Assembly (NCBI GenBank): GCA_920105805.1 | Contig: CAKKTI010000044.1 | Coordinates: forward strand, 21,524 to 85,523 | DNA length: 64,000 nucleotides | Origin: Condylostoma magnum | Taxonomy: Eukaryota > Ciliophora > Heterotrichea > Heterotrichida > Condylostomatidae | Direction of reading: 5' to 3' | Shown here: in pieces, positions 47,266-60,043 of the stretch | Layout of the letters: each line of letters starts with the position of its first letter | Position numbering within the stretch: the stretch's first letter is position 1 | Program-made: the position numbers and the translations under genes | The notes under the pieces: model-generated | Told to the model about the DNA's origin: nothing | Databases searched by the model: none | What the model saw: the letters and a program-made list of their open reading frames with translations, nothing else

Positions 47266-48351
47266 CCTTTTACCTTGCTGAGATGAGGATCTTACACTCG
47301 TTCTGGTTTTAAGTCTTGAAACTTTTGTTCTTGGATCGTGAGGAGTTGATGATTTTAGGCTTGTATTAGTTTTAAGCATTATTTCTTCCATACTCCAAAT
47401 TTCATTAATGTATTTGTTATCCTAGGATGATACAATTTTTCTCTAAACCCTGCTGCTTGTAGGAGTTATTGTTCTAGGAGGATGCTTTGGAGGTCGTGGC
47501 TATATGTTTTCCTTAGTTGATTGGTAGTCTTATATTTTGTCGTGGAATATATTACGCAGTCTTGGAGTCTATAACACTTTTTTACACGTTTTCAATTCTT
47601 ACTAAAGTTTTTAAATTGTGGTGTTAAGTTTACCTTCTAGTATTTCTCGTATTTCTAATTCTTTTGTAAAATTATCTGTAAGTTAGACTATGGCTTTACT
47701 GTTACTGTCTTTTAGTTCTTAGATTTCTTACTATTATTACTAAATCTAAGTTTTATAGTTATCGGTTTCATTTTCATACTATGCTTTTAGTTAGTGGTAA
47801 TCATCAATCGCTTGTTTAGCCTTAAATTGTGCATCGACTGTTTGTTAGTGGTAGATTTTTGTCATTTCTCTAAAGCTGTCTAGCCTATTGTCTAAAATAT
47901 CAATTGATTGCTTGTATTATTTTTCTATTTCATCCACATCTTCTTAAGTGTAATGTTTAATTTACTTTCTTTTATTATTCTCAGTTAAATCATCAATGTA
48001 AGTTACTAAAAGTGAGTTTTCCTATAAAACTTGCCTTAACTCCTTATTTCTTATTTGCAATATTTTTTAAATTACATCGAATTCTTGTATCATTAACTAA
48101 ACTTTATAGGAGTGAACCTTTTTTACTTTTTCTAAATCATTTTAAAACTTCCTCCTAAGTTTATTAGTAAATCTAATTTTGTACTCCTCAAATTACATTT
48201 TTTACGCTTTAACATTAGTATAGCTTGGATTTTAATCGTTTTAAGCTTATCTTACAGGGCTTTAAGGTCTATTCTATTCTAAATTGATTAAATCTGGTGC
48301 TGCTTCAAAATCAACCCAAAAATCTTAATCACTACTTTCGCTTTCACTCAT
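47260..48351 (-). CDS. Coiled-coil protein
   Basis: About 363 residues. Acidic N-terminus (SESESSDQDFWVDFEAAPDL), then a ~220-residue coiled coil (EENDLTENNKRKQIKHY-type heptads, LEIREILEGKLNTTIQKLQQ), then a basic Ser/Thr/Pro tail with HPPRTITPTSSRVQRK. It stops at TAA 47262-47260, in the shared TTATAA. Probably cytoskeletal. Confidence 0.7.
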
Positions 48352-48368
48352 TTAAAATTTGTATAAAA

Positions 48369-48695
48369 ATGAAACAAGGTTTTTCTAATATTCTTTATTT
48401 AGTTATACTAGGAAACTTTACATATCCTGCATGAGGTTGTTTACTGGGCACTTATAATAATTTTGTTAGCGATATAGATCTTTAAAGGGATTGATTTTAA
48501 AATGTATTATTGAATATAAAGGATAAGGGTAATTATTATGGCTACCTAGAAATTCATAGATACTTTTAAAACCTATACAATTATAATTATTTACTGCATA
48601 TAATCAGAATGTAAAGAATGAACTGCAGCACTTTCGTATTTATTTGATTATAGATGTATTAAAACTTGTACAAATTTAATATTATCTATAACTAA
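48369..48695 (+). CDS. Possible small secreted protein
   Basis: A 108-codon frame with a signal-like start (KQGFSNILYLVILGNF) and a plausible middle (DIDLQRDWFQNVLLNIKDKGNYYGYLEIHRYFQ). It sits between a divergent start 17 bp away and a convergent gene whose end it overlaps by 14 bp. No family recognised, and the frame is not secure. Confidence 0.35.
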
Positions 48696-50835
48696 ATTCA
48701 ATTTCACGGTGAAGTGCTCTATTCTCTTTTGCTAATTCTTCATTTTCTTCATGTAATCCTTTTATTTAGGCATTTAAATGAGCAATTGTAGAGTTTAGAT
48801 CACTTATTTGTTAATCTGAACTTTAAGCTATTTCTAACTACTATCTTAAAGTTGTGATTTCATTCTAGAAGGCGATTTATTGTTGAAATTATTGATATTA
48901 TCCTATGCTCTTATCTTCTTTTTCTTACATACTTTTTAATTCATCTGACATTTCTTAAATTTTATTAGAAAGACTATCATTTGCTCTTTTAAGTTTACTA
49001 TTATCCTTTTCTAACTAATGATGTTATTTTACATACTTTTTTACACTTGCTATTGGATCACTTTCCCTTACTTTTAGTTAGCTGAGCATATTAGTAATAA
49101 AAGTCTTTTTATCAATATACATTCTTTCTAAGTCCTAATATTTTTATTGTATTTCTTCAATATATTTTTAGACCTTATCTCTATTATTATCAAAACTAGC
49201 TTATTTTTCATATTCTCTAAGCAAGTTAAACATCTATTTTATTAAATAAGGTAATTATCTATAAGACTCGACTATAGAATCATATTGACTTTTTTCCCAA
49301 TTGAAATCTACTAGCAATTTTTCAAATTCAATTACTTACTTATGTATAGAATTTCTTATTAATTTCCCAGTTTCACTGCATGCTACAGGTTTCTCTTGAA
49401 TAACTTACTACATAGTTTAACTAAGATCTTATACTAGTTCACACCCTTTACTTACATGTTCATTCGATTTTAAGTAAGGTAGTATACTCTACCATCACTA
49501 TTCTAAATTCTAAGCACTTTATACAAGTTTTCTTAATGAATTTGTATTAGGATATGCAGGTTAATTAGTTACTTAGCTTTCTAGATTACAAAGTCTTTAT
49601 TATAATTATTTCATATCTGTTTGCTAGTTAGAATCTTAAATTGTTGTGAATAATCTACTCTCAGCAGTATTTTTTATATATTCTTCTAAATCTTAAACTC
49701 GCTTTATTTTATCATTTAATTCTTATTTTAGTATATTGCATCGCATGCATCCTTTGATATCTGCAAAATATGATAGTTCTGGGAGTCTTTCTTTGATTAT
49801 TGCTTAGAGATTTCTTAATTAAATATTTTTTGACTCTATTTCTCTATTACTCTCAATTCTTTCAGATTCTAAACTCTTTAAAATCTGTTATTAAAGTGTT
49901 TTATATTTTTCCTTTTTTATAGCAAGCTTTTCCGATACTTTTAAGGAGTTTTCTCTTATGTATTATTCAAGTTAATCAATCTGTTAATCTTTGTCCAAAG
50001 TGACAGATTTTAATTGCTCAAGTTTCTATTATAGTTGATTCTATTGAATTATTTAATTTTGATGTATTTCTTGTAGATATGTATGTTGATTCTTAAGAGA
50101 TTGATATTTTTCTTAGATTAATTTCAATTTTTAATTGTAATCATCTTCTTATTACTTTAAAACTTACTGATTTCTAGCTTCAAACCCAAAATTATCTAAT
50201 GCAAATTTATTGAATAAGAGCTAAGGAGACTCATCTTCCTACAGTTTCTTATTTTCTATAGCAAGAGTACTTATTTTCTCATGTAGTTTTATATTTTCAA
50301 CATTTATAGATTAAAATCGTTTGAAAAGATCTTGAAATTCTTAGTACAGTTGCGCATTTTCTTTGGTAAGCTGCTAAATTCTTTCATTATTTTGATTATT
50401 TTCCACAGTTAGCATTCTACACTTAGGACATTCATAATAATCTGACTCAATTTCAATTGAACTAAAAAATTCTTCCATGTCTCCTTATTACTCTAAAAAC
50501 TCTGATTTTTTCTTCAGGAAATTCAAATAAAAGTTTTTGTATTTCATTAAATTTTCTACTATATTACCATCGATTGATTTCAACCCTTAGTCTTATGTTA
50601 ATGCAAGCCCTTAGTTAATACCAAAAGAGTCTTCATTTTGCTCTTCTAAATCACTCTCCTCCTCAAAATAAGCAATTGTTTTCTTTTTATTAGCAAACCC
50701 TGGTGGTGGGGAAATGTAACGCTTAAAATCCTTAGAATTACCCTTACATTCATGCATTATTATTTAGCACTCATCAGTGTCAGAAGAACTTTGAATATCC
50801 TATTAAGACAATAAGCTAGAATTTGATAAGTCCAT
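48682..50835 (-). CDS. Long coiled-coil protein
   Basis: About 717 residues. The N-terminus is Ser/Asp-rich (SSLLSQQDIQSSSDTDEC). A Cys pair follows near residue 125 (YECPKCRMLTVEN) and another later (GCMRCN), then near-continuous coiled coil to the end (HLNAQIKGLHEENEELAKEN). The stop TAA lies at 48684-48682. Likely a structural or centrosomal-type scaffold; no exact family. Confidence 0.75.
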
Positions 50836-50925
50836 TAATTATATTTAAAAGGAAGTATTTAGTATATATAAGCTATAAAACATTAACTATATTAATGTAA
50901 ACTGATTATGTATATATTCTAATTA

Positions 50926-52485
50926 CTATTTTATTACATTTCTTAGTAGTGGCTTAAGAGTTTAGCATGCCCTACGCTTGATTTCTTCAACTGAATTTGA
51001 TATTTTTTTATATTCTAATATTTTTTTGTGTCTTAATCTTTAATTATTTAATTTAGCCTTATTACACTCCTAATCTATGATATCAAGTTTCTTTTCCATA
51101 GTCAGTCTTTGTTATAAGGGAGATGATCCTTAAGATTTTATAAATTTAACATCATTTCCAACAGTAGACGCTAATTTATTCAGCCCTAATTATTACATTT
51201 TGCTCTTAAGGGAAATCGATTACTTTTTTAATATATTTGATGAATTTGACTTAATAACATTGAGTTCCTGTATAATTTCATCAATTTCTGTAATATTTAG
51301 ATCTGTGAAATTTCTAAAATAAGGTATTTTATGAGTTTTTGCCTTTCTAGCAATAATTTCCTTTTTCATCTTTGTCGTTCACATATCCGAGCATAAAAAT
51401 TTTTAGGGTTTTCTTCTGTGAATTAATTTATGAAATATTCTATTTCCAATAATAGTAACATCCTTTTATTTCACCTAAGTTTTCCTTTTCAATACATTAT
51501 TCATCCTAGGATGCACATATTGAGAAATAGCATATTACATAGGCTTAAGGTTAACTTTAGGTAATTCAAATTATTCTTCTTTTGCCTAATGCTCAACAGT
51601 TTTATCTTTTTATTGATTCACTTTAACTTGCTAATACTTCAACTTTATTCACTGTTTATTATCAAACGAATTACTCTACTCTTTTATTTATTTCTCTTAC
51701 TTGATGATGTCAATAGTATCCAGACTACATACCTAATTGTACTGTGTATAATCTATAGTTTGATTCTACTCCAATTCCTATCTCATGCATCTTTTCCTAC
51801 AACAAAACTTTTGGCATCTTTCCTTACTATATGGTGTATTTTCAAATGATAATTATTCATCCTTGCTAGCATATCCTAACTTCATACTCCTTAAAATCCC
51901 TTTAAAATCAGCTCTTTTTCTAAGTAACCTTAAATCAATTTTTGGCATTTACATAAATCCATTTAACTAACTATAATTTAAAAGTTGTGCTGATAATACT
52001 TCTTGCTTTAATTCGAATTTCCTGCTTTTAAGCTTAGCCTGCTCTAATTTAAACAAGGCTTCATCTAGTTCTGGGAAATCATAAGTTAATCCTTACCTAA
52101 ACTTCCTTGACTCCTCTAGTTTGTCGTATAAATCAATTCCACTGAATACAGGAATGACAGTGAACTCGTAAGGATCATAGTTAGAAGGAGGATCAAGTCT
52201 TCCTAAAGTATCTAGCACACTTTTATACTAATTTTCTCTCGGTTTAAGATCTTCAGTTATGAGGTCCTGGCATATATAATGCAGTACCTTAGGTGACTTA
52301 GTCCTTGCTCTTGAGTTAGAACGAGATCTGTGTCTGCGACGATTAGGAGATCTGCTATATTTTCTCCTGTTTCTCTGATCTTTGTGCTTGCTTTAGTATT
52401 AATAGTCCTAGCGATCCTATTTGCTATCATAAATCACACGAGACGAGCGATGCTTGTCGAAGTCTCTGGAGTGGTTTTTTGACAT
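50926..52485 (-). CDS. RS-rich N-terminal protein, function unknown
   Basis: About 519 residues. The first 65 residues are Arg/Ser-rich (KYSRSPNRRRHRSRSNSRARTKSP), as in splicing-associated proteins. They are followed by an ordered region (DLITEDLKPREN, LGRLDPPSNYDPYEFTVIPVFSG) and a basic helical C-terminal half (TDLNITEIDEIIQELN). It ends in tandem TAG-TAA (50928-50923). One continuous frame is assumed; the middle (51600-51900) is less typical and could hide a boundary. Confidence 0.65.
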
Positions 52486-52486
52486 T

Positions 52487-53530
52487 TTAAAGTATTAGTA
52501 ATAAAAATAGGGATTTGAGAAGCAGGCTTGAATTGTGTTAGTGGAAATTGAATAAATAGCTTTTGCATTCAAAGTACTCTGGGAAAATGGTATCTTCTAT
52601 GCAGCCATCAGCGTCTATTAGTTGGCTGTAGAAATGAGAGAGAACGTGGTAAAATATAATAATTTCACTGTTAGGGTTTCAATCTTGTTAACATTAATTG
52701 TATATTAGGTCTCTAGCTCCAACAGTACTGCAGTTTCTAATTCCATCGCTATACATTCATTCAGTATATGCGTTTACGTAGTTGCGAGCTATATAATCAG
52801 AGGGAAAAAGAGAGCAATAGCTGTTTCCTTTATCCCCTAAACTGCATTCACATTTTCCCTAAAATGTTTTAAAATTATTAGATAAAGCTGATTCGCAGTC
52901 CTAATCACTAGTGCATTTTATTGGTAAAGGTTTATTAGAAATCACTGGGCCTTCACATATGCCGCTCTGCAGGGTTTAACTACAAATAGAGGATGAACAT
53001 AGAAGTTTCGTCTGATTATTACAGTAATTAATTGATTATCCTGGATTAAGGCTATAATAAGCTCTGCATACTGAGTTTTAGGGAGAAGTTAGACTTATAT
53101 CACATCCTGCTCAATTAACACAGTCGGTATCTTTAGTACATCCGTTTTAACCAACTCCTATCTATAAAGTACATCTAAACTAATAGTTACAGTAGTAGCC
53201 TGGGTTGCATTCTGCACTGTTATTGCAAAATGTACTATTAGATGCACAAATTCCATTGATGCATTATCCATAGGAGCAGTTTATATTTTTCTATACATCA
53301 CACTTGTTTCCAGGATATCTTGTAATAAAGTTTTACTTATCTATACATGTCTTATTATTATACTATATTTGCTTATCTTAACCATAACATACAGTCTAGT
53401 TACTGCATGGCTGTAAATAGTGAGTTTAAGTAAAATTGTCGTAAAATTAGCATTGATTTTGCTATAAAGTAGAGTTAGCGCACTTCAGCATGGGACATTA
53501 AGCGTAAATGTTATAGATTAAAAAAAGCAT
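52487..53530 (-). CDS. Secreted Cys-rich, probably GPI-anchored surface protein
   Basis: About 347 residues. Short hydrophobic signal (MLFLIYNIYAQC), about 30 cysteines in EGF/Dickkopf-like spacing (CNNSAECNPGYYCNYQFRC, CTSDQDCESA, GKCECSLGDKGNSYC), N-glycosylation sites, and a hydrophobic C-terminus (SSLLLKSLFLLLIL) typical of GPI attachment. Such proteins occur in ciliate surface coats. The TAA (52489-52487) is one base from the next gene's ATG. Confidence 0.78.
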
Positions 53531-53538
53531 ATTTATTA

Positions 53539-53781
53539 CTATGATAAAGGCTTTGATACATTTTTTAGTTCATTTTTAGGAATATATGCCCGAACCTCCT
53601 CAAAAGTTTCTGGAAGACTTTAAATAACTTTATCCAAAAACTATTATGCTAATTTTGCTTAGTAATCAAAATCTGTCTAATCTCGGCCCAAATCTGACTG
53701 TCTTATGATAGATTTTGCATTTTTAAGTAATTTCTTTCTAATTTGATGAGTTCCATGGATTTTCATAACTTTTTGTACCAT
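53539..53781 (-). CDS. Small hypothetical protein
   Basis: About 80 residues, helical: KVMKIHGTHQIRKKLLKNA, then FLDKVIQSLPETFEEVRAY. It ends TAG-TAA-TAA (53541-53533), with the next gene's ATG two bases later. The triple stop and tight spacing match secure neighbours. No family recognised. Confidence 0.68.
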
Positions 53782-53811
53782 AAGTCTGTACTATAATAAT
53801 ACACTCATAAA

Positions 53812-54459
53812 ATGTCAATCAAGAAGAGAACCAAGGCTACAAATTTACTTAGAATTGATAAAGATGAAAGTGAGGATTAAGTTTAAATTGTTTTACCACA
53901 GAAGCGCAGAAGAGTTTAGCAAACTGACAATGAACTATAACATAATTAAAAGAATAATTAGCATTAGAAGAGAGAATTTATATAAGAAACTAACCTCCTA
54001 GATAGATTTAAAGTAAAATCATAAGAATAAAAGAAAATTAATACCAAAGAGACAAAGTTGTTACCGGATTAAAATTGATTGTATGAAATTCCAAAGGAGA
54101 TTTAGATTGATAAGTCTCGTATTGAGGATGGGACAGAAAAAACATTATGGTAGTTGGGGTTATAGGAGATTGAATTATCATAGGATTACAGACTGGATAA
54201 TATTCAAAGAGCTGATTTAATTGGGTAGAATGTACTTAATTCTCAACAGTAATTCGATCATCTTCATGATTAGGATTATGATAGATTCTTTTAGTAAAAG
54301 TAGTAATAAAGGGAAAGTGAAAAGCTAGAAAGTAGAATTTTAAGTAACTACGAGTTAAAAGGAAGAAGAAGGAAGTAAATAATGGATAACAAACGGAGAA
54401 TGAATAGCATTATAGAGAGAAGCCAATATTAGATGTAACTTATTAATAAATACTTTTAA
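53812..54459 (+). CDS. Hypothetical basic, probably nuclear protein
   Basis: About 215 residues: basic N-terminus with a KKRT start and a KRRRVQQ nuclear-signal-like stretch, and a conserved-looking block (DGTEKTLWQLGLQEIELSQDY). A Lys/Arg/Gln-rich C-terminus follows (LKGRRRKQIMDNKRRMNS). TAA at 54457. Family not identified. Confidence 0.65.
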
Positions 54460-54536
54460 AATGTTGCTTTTTATATCAAAATTATCATTTTATACAAATA
54501 CTAAATTTCCCTAATTTCATAACAAAGTTCTAAAAA

Positions 54537-55451
54537 ATGGGAGTGAAATGTTCTTGCCTTGGTGGAAACAATGACGGAACAATAACAATGGAATAATCAT
54601 TTAAGCATAAATAAGAGCATTTGTATCTAAGCACAACAGAATTCTACAATTCAAATGAAGTAACTCAAATTTAAATCCAAGCAATATTTAAAGGACATCT
54701 CAGCAGATAACAAATTAACAAAAAAATAAAACAACAACAGCAAATAAGACAAAGGCCCTCAATTACTTTATAGGATGGATCAGTTTACAAGGGAGAATGA
54801 AACATGTAAAACGAGTTTCACGGCAAAGGCACTTTAACTTCCAATAGTGGCTTTATATACGAAGGAGAATTTAAGAACAATCATTATCACGGTTTCGGAA
54901 AACTACGCTACCCAGATAGCTCAGTATACGAAGGACTTTTCGAAGAAAACAAAGCAAATGGTTTTGGCAAACTTATAAGGAAAGATGGAAGTCAGTACAT
55001 AGGAGATTGGGTAAACGATGCTCCACATGGTGAGGGGAGAGAGACTTTTCCTAACAACACTGAATACACTGGTGAATTTTGTAATGGGATGAAGCATGGA
55101 TAGGGAAAATTTTAGTGGGAGGATGGAAGTAGTTATACCGGGCAGTTCAACTTGAATAATTTAGAGGGATTTGGCGAGTACTAGTGGGCAGATCAAAGAA
55201 TGTACAGGGGAGAATGGAAAAATAATCAAATGCATGGAAAAGGAATGTTCCGCTGGTCAGATGGAAAGATTTATGACGGAAACTATGTTGATGATAAAAA
55301 GGAAGGATGGGGAGTATTTATATGGCCTGATGGGAAAAAATTTGAAGGGTATTGGAAGGAAGGGAAATAGCATGGATACGGAAAGATCTTTACGAAAAGA
55401 GGGGAGAAGGAAGTGGAGTATGATATGGGTAATATAATTAAAGGAAAATAG
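54537..55451 (+). CDS. MORN-repeat protein, probably N-myristoylated
   Basis: About 304 residues. GVKCSC after Met suits Gly2 myristoylation plus Cys palmitoylation. Nine MORN repeats run from residue ~80 to the end (YKGEWNMQNEFHGKGTL, YEGEFKNNHYHGFGKL, YIGDWVNDAPHGEG, YDGNYVDDKKEGWGVF and others). MORN proteins tether membranes to the cytoskeleton, including basal bodies. It ends TAG-TAA (55449-55454) and the next ATG follows after one base. Confidence 0.92.
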
Positions 55452-55455
55452 TAAA

Positions 55456-56016
55456 ATGGCAGATTAGGATGGTAATGAGAAGGTAGTTTTACCTTGGGAT
55501 GGTTATAAAGGGAATGTACTGGGATTGTAAGGATCTATTGAGGATTTGCTAAAAGATGAAATTATGGAATTAGCCTATGATGATAAACATTTTAAAGTTT
55601 TTGTAAAAGAAAATCCTGAATATGAGTTTGATTTTAGTTCTAAGACTAGGGTAATATAAGAATTAATGCGAATTGATAGGAATTTAAGGAAAATGTATGA
55701 GAAATTAGTTCCTGGTGAAATCAGTGAGGAGATATTTTGAAAGGGATATTTTTATAGTATTGATAAAGTTATTAAATAAACTATAGAAAAAGTAGGAAGA
55801 AAGTCTGATAATCCTCACGAAGACTTTATGGATGAGCTGGAAAGTGAATTAAGTTAATAAATTGTATAGCCCAGAAGTACTAAAAGCTAAGAAATTGACT
55901 AAGTAAGGTAATCATTGATAAATGCGATGGCAAGAATCGGAGTACTAGAAACAAAGGTTGTAATTTTATAAAAGAAACTGTAACAAAAAAGAAGCAAATA
56001 GCTTTTAGGTAATTAA
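55456..56016 (+). CDS. BSD-domain protein
   Basis: About 186 residues. The BSD domain is at residues ~35-105: FVKENPEYEFDFSSK, then LVPGEISEEIFWKGYFYSID with the F-W-x-x-Y-F signature. A coiled-coil tail follows (SELSQQIVQPRSTK; RIGVLETKVVILQKKLQQ). BSD proteins include TFIIH p62, synapse-associated and BSD2-type proteins; this resembles BSDC1-like small forms. The stop is uncertain: TAG at 55999 or TAA at 56014. Confidence 0.8.
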
Positions 56017-56096
56017 TCATTATTACATTTAAAAAATATAAACTACTCCCAAGAATCATTTAACACACAATATAATAATAAACAAATAAAATAAAC

Positions 56097-56753
56097 TCAA
56101 TATCTATTCGGTAGAGCAGGTTGTGCCATGACTAAATCAACAGAATCTAGCTTAAAAGCAGGCATGTCTAGTGAGAAAGAAGGCCGTTGCTCTATCTATA
56201 CCGGCTCGTGAGTTACAACCCTGGTAGCTCTAGGCTTATACTCCCCAGCCTTCTAAGCATGCGTTCTCTCATGTGCCCCGAGATTACTAGATTAAGTAAA
56301 TCTTTTATTACATCCTGGAATCCTACATTAATAAGGCTTTTCTCCAGTATGTATCCTTAAATGAGTTTTTAGATTGAAATCTAAAGAAAAACTCTTATTG
56401 CAAAATTCACATTAGTAAGGCTTTTCCCCGGTATGCACTAACATGTGGCGTCTGAGTTTACTGTTGTCTAAGAACCTTCTGGAGCAGGACTCTATAGGAC
56501 ATATGAATTGCTTCTCCCCGTGCACTACTGTATGCTTACACAGTGATGTTAGATCTGAAAAATCTTTATCGCAATTTGCAAAGTTGCATTTGTAAAGGTT
56601 TTTTGATTGTGAAGCTGCTAGTTTTGGTAGCTTTACCTTAGTGTCAGTTTCAGGGACCTTAAGCTTTGAAATATCCTAGTTATTTAAACCTAAATCTGAA
56701 AAAGACAATCGGATGGTTAAGCAATTTTAGTCTAAGTGAATTTTACCTCCCAT
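56097..56753 (-). CDS. C2H2 zinc-finger transcription factor
   Basis: About 218 residues. Four C2H2 fingers (residues ~55-170): YKCNFANCDKDF..LCKHTVVH, FICPIESCSRRF..LRRHMLVH, YQCEFCNKSF..LKTHLRIH, YQCRIPGCNKRF..LGAHERTH, with TGEKPY linkers. The arrangement is YY1/Zfx-like. Sequence-specific DNA binding is expected. It ends at TGA (56099-56097). A 158-bp gap separates its start from the divergent gene. Confidence 0.93.
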
Positions 56754-56911
56754 ATTTTAAATATTATTAAGTTTTTAAAAGACTTTATAGTTTTATTGGG
56801 GTTAAAATTGGGGAAATAAGGTGAAATTGAAGGATTAAAATCCGGGTTTTTGGTATAGAATAGACATTTTTGTTGGCATTCATATTTTTTTGGTAAAATT
56901 AATCAAATAAT

Positions 56912-57772
56912 ATGGAAAATAATACAAGGCCTCCTGTTTTTTATGGGCTTACAGGGACATAGATTTTTCCTAGATAGTAATCTCTAGGTAAAAGAAGATA
57001 TGAAAGCCCTACAGGCTTTCAAAATAACTCTGAATAAGCAGGACACAGACCCAGAGCTCAGACTGCTGGAAGACTATAATAGCATCATAGCTAAAGAAAT
57101 TCTGATTAAATATCAACAGTCTAAAGGTAGGCTAGCTAAAAGGATAAGAAGTTAAACGATATAAAGGAACAAATTAAAGCTTTGAAAAGTGGTATGGCTT
57201 ATAACATTGAATATGAAATTAAAAACATAACAGATAAACTCACACGAAAAGAAGCAGAAACTGAGAAAATGAAAACTTTGTATAAAAGGTTAAAAAATCA
57301 GAGCTTATAATCACCTTAGAGCAACTAATAATTACTAAAGGAAAAAGAGCGGCTAGTTATTAGAAACTTAGAGCTTTAAAAGTAATTGAAAAATAAATAA
57401 AGATTACCATCGTTTTAGGAATTAGAGTAAAAAATAAGAAATTTTGAGTAAAGTCAAGACATCTTACTTAAGTAAAACTAAGAACTTAAACAGTAAATTT
57501 AATAAGGAGGAATACCAACTGATCTGACTTATAAACTAAAATCTGCAGCAAGCGATATTAGAAGTGCTCATAACTAATTGATATAACTAGAACTGCTTAT
57601 AAATAATGTATATAGATAGCAAGATTTACAGTGGGGTTAGTTTATATCAGCAAATAAAGAACTAGATCTATCTGGAGAGATTTAAAGAGTTAAGGCCAAA
57701 ATACAGCATCTCAGGACATTGCTCAGTGATATTTATGCAGAGCAGTGTGGGTCAAGATGTGTTACACAGTAG
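56912..57772 (+). CDS. Coiled-coil protein with possible CaaX (CVTQ)
   Basis: About 286 residues: Arg/Gln-rich N-terminus, then a coiled coil (residues ~90-270: NITDKLTRKEAETEKMKTLY; LELQKQLKNKQ). The C-terminus CGSRCVTQ before TAG (57770) would be a CaaX box of farnesyl type. The PDE gene starts 26 nt downstream. No family recognised. Confidence 0.65.
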
Positions 57773-57798
57773 TTTATTTTAGTTATAATAATTTTTAA

Positions 57799-60018
57799 AT
57801 GTCTGAAGCAACTTAAGTTCTTACATAATTAAGTAGAAAAGCATAGTTTGAAGAAAATAATAATAAATTGCAGTAAAAAGCCCCTCTAACTGCTAATTTT
57901 TAGGAATTTAAACATAAATAGCTGAATCAGAATTATGCAAAGTATTTATACTCGGATTCAACTAATAGAAAGCAGTTAGGGTTAGAATATAAGGAATAAA
58001 TTAGGAAATTTTCCATAGTTATAATTGGATTCTTTACATTTTAAGCTGTTTGAAGTATAACTCTGGCTTACAACGATTACTAAAGTTATGAATGGGCTTA
58101 CTATACATTAACTTCTAGTTTATTCATTGTATTTTTATGTGTAGTTTGGCTCTTTGCCTAGTTGAAAAATCATAAGCTTATCAAACGTGCTAGATCAATA
58201 TACATGCTTTTAGGAGTAATTACTGGAACCTTACTTGTATTTTAAGATACAAGGATATTTTACAGCTTATTCTAAGATTATAATTCCAGTTTTCAGATAA
58301 ATGTATGAACTTATATAATAACAATTATATACTAGTTTAAGAAAATAATGCACTCAAATTTCATTTACTTCATTATATTAGTGGGCTGTATATATATTTT
58401 TCATGCCTTTGCACTTATTATTGCTCAACCTTTTACAATTCTTGGAATTATATATGAGTTATCCCTAATATTATTCGTTATTATAACACTAGTTATATAA
58501 ACATAAAGCGATGATTGAAAGAAAAAGTAAGTTTTTTGACTAAGATATAAAAAAGCAGAAGAGTCATTTGAATTTTAATAAGCTCCGCACAAAAGTAACT
58601 CTTAGATATTCTCTGTAATAGAATAAATAGCTGAAGACTGTGAAGTAATAAAAAGAAATCTAAAAAGTTCAATTAAGGTCATTTTATTTAAAGATGTAAA
58701 ATCAGCTTTAAAAGATTCTAAGAATTTAATAGAGAGAATTAAGTAAAATCTGAGAAACAAAGATCTGTTTTAAGATGAAAATCTGATCTATAACTAAAAC
58801 ATTGATATAGAGGACAAAGCATTTATTATAGAAAACTTTGTAGATTTTAATCACTCTTAAATAATAGATAACTCTAATAATTTGAGTAAAACCTCACTAA
58901 CTGAAATATCCTCCACGCTGTAGAAAAATATAACACTACCTAAATTCAAATCCGACGCTTTATTCAGTTGCTTAAATAAAATTGGTAGAGACTGAAACTT
59001 TGATATATGATTTGTGCATAATTTCACAGGCCACAGTATAAAAATTGTTGGGAAATACATAATGCAACAATGAGATTTAAACAAGTTTTACAATATTCCT
59101 CAACATATATCAGACAATTACTTTAAACAGCTAGAAAAGGAATATTATGACAATCCGTATCATAATGCATGCCACGCTGCAGATGTAATGCATACTTTGT
59201 TCTATTTTTTCATAAACTCATCAGCAAGTAAAGAAATAACTTCCTTGAATATACTGTAATGCCTTATTGCCTCACTAGCTCATGATGTAGGGCACCCAGG
59301 GCTAACTAATAGATTCTTAGTAAACACACGTGATAAGTTAGCATTAAAGTACAATGATATTTCAGTATTGGAAAGCATGCACTGTGCTAAATCATTTAAG
59401 ATTATGAATAATGTTGAGGCTAATATACTAGGAACTCTAGATGACTCAGAATGAATATAATCAAGAAAGATAATTTTAAACATGATTCTAGCAACTGATA
59501 TGACTAAGCATTTTGTGCTTTTGGGATCATTTAAAACATAGGCAATTAGTCTAGGGACACTGCAGTGAAATGACGATTAAGATAGATCTGTTATACTATC
59601 CACTGGGTTAAAATGTGCAGATTTAGGCCACAGTGCTAAAACTAGTGATCTTCATTAAAAATGAACAGAATTTGTATGTTAAGAGTTCTTTTAATAAGGA
59701 GAAAGTGAGAAGAATATGAATTTACCTGTATCTATGTATTGTGATAAGGAAACAACAAATGTTCCCAAGTCTTAAATCGGATTTATTAAAAACATATGCA
59801 TACCTTTATACGAAGTGTGGGTGGAGTTCTTACATTCTGATTTGTTGTAAAAAGTTTGTATTGAGTAGTTAAAAATGAATGTTTAGATGTGGGAGCAGAA
59901 GTCAAAGGTAAGAAGGAAAACTGTGCATATGGGATAATAAATCAATATAAAGAGACTAAAAGTAATTCAGCAATTTAGCTCTACAAAATTATCTAAAGTT
60001 ATGTCAGATCAAGAATAG
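57799..60018 (+). CDS. Cyclic-nucleotide phosphodiesterase with six TM segments
   Basis: About 739 residues. About six TM helices (residues ~75-240) precede a coiled linker and a class I PDE domain: metal-binding HN..HAADV at ~453 (YHNACHAADVMHTL), HD..HPG (SLAHDVGHPGLTN, ~494), ILATDMTKHF, and ADLGHSAK. This hydrolyses cAMP/cGMP. A TM N-terminus is typical of alveolate PDEs. Conserved Trp are encoded by TGA. It ends in TAG-TAA (60016-60021). Confidence 0.95.
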
Positions 60019-60043
60019 TAATGTATTTTGAAATCGTTAATTA

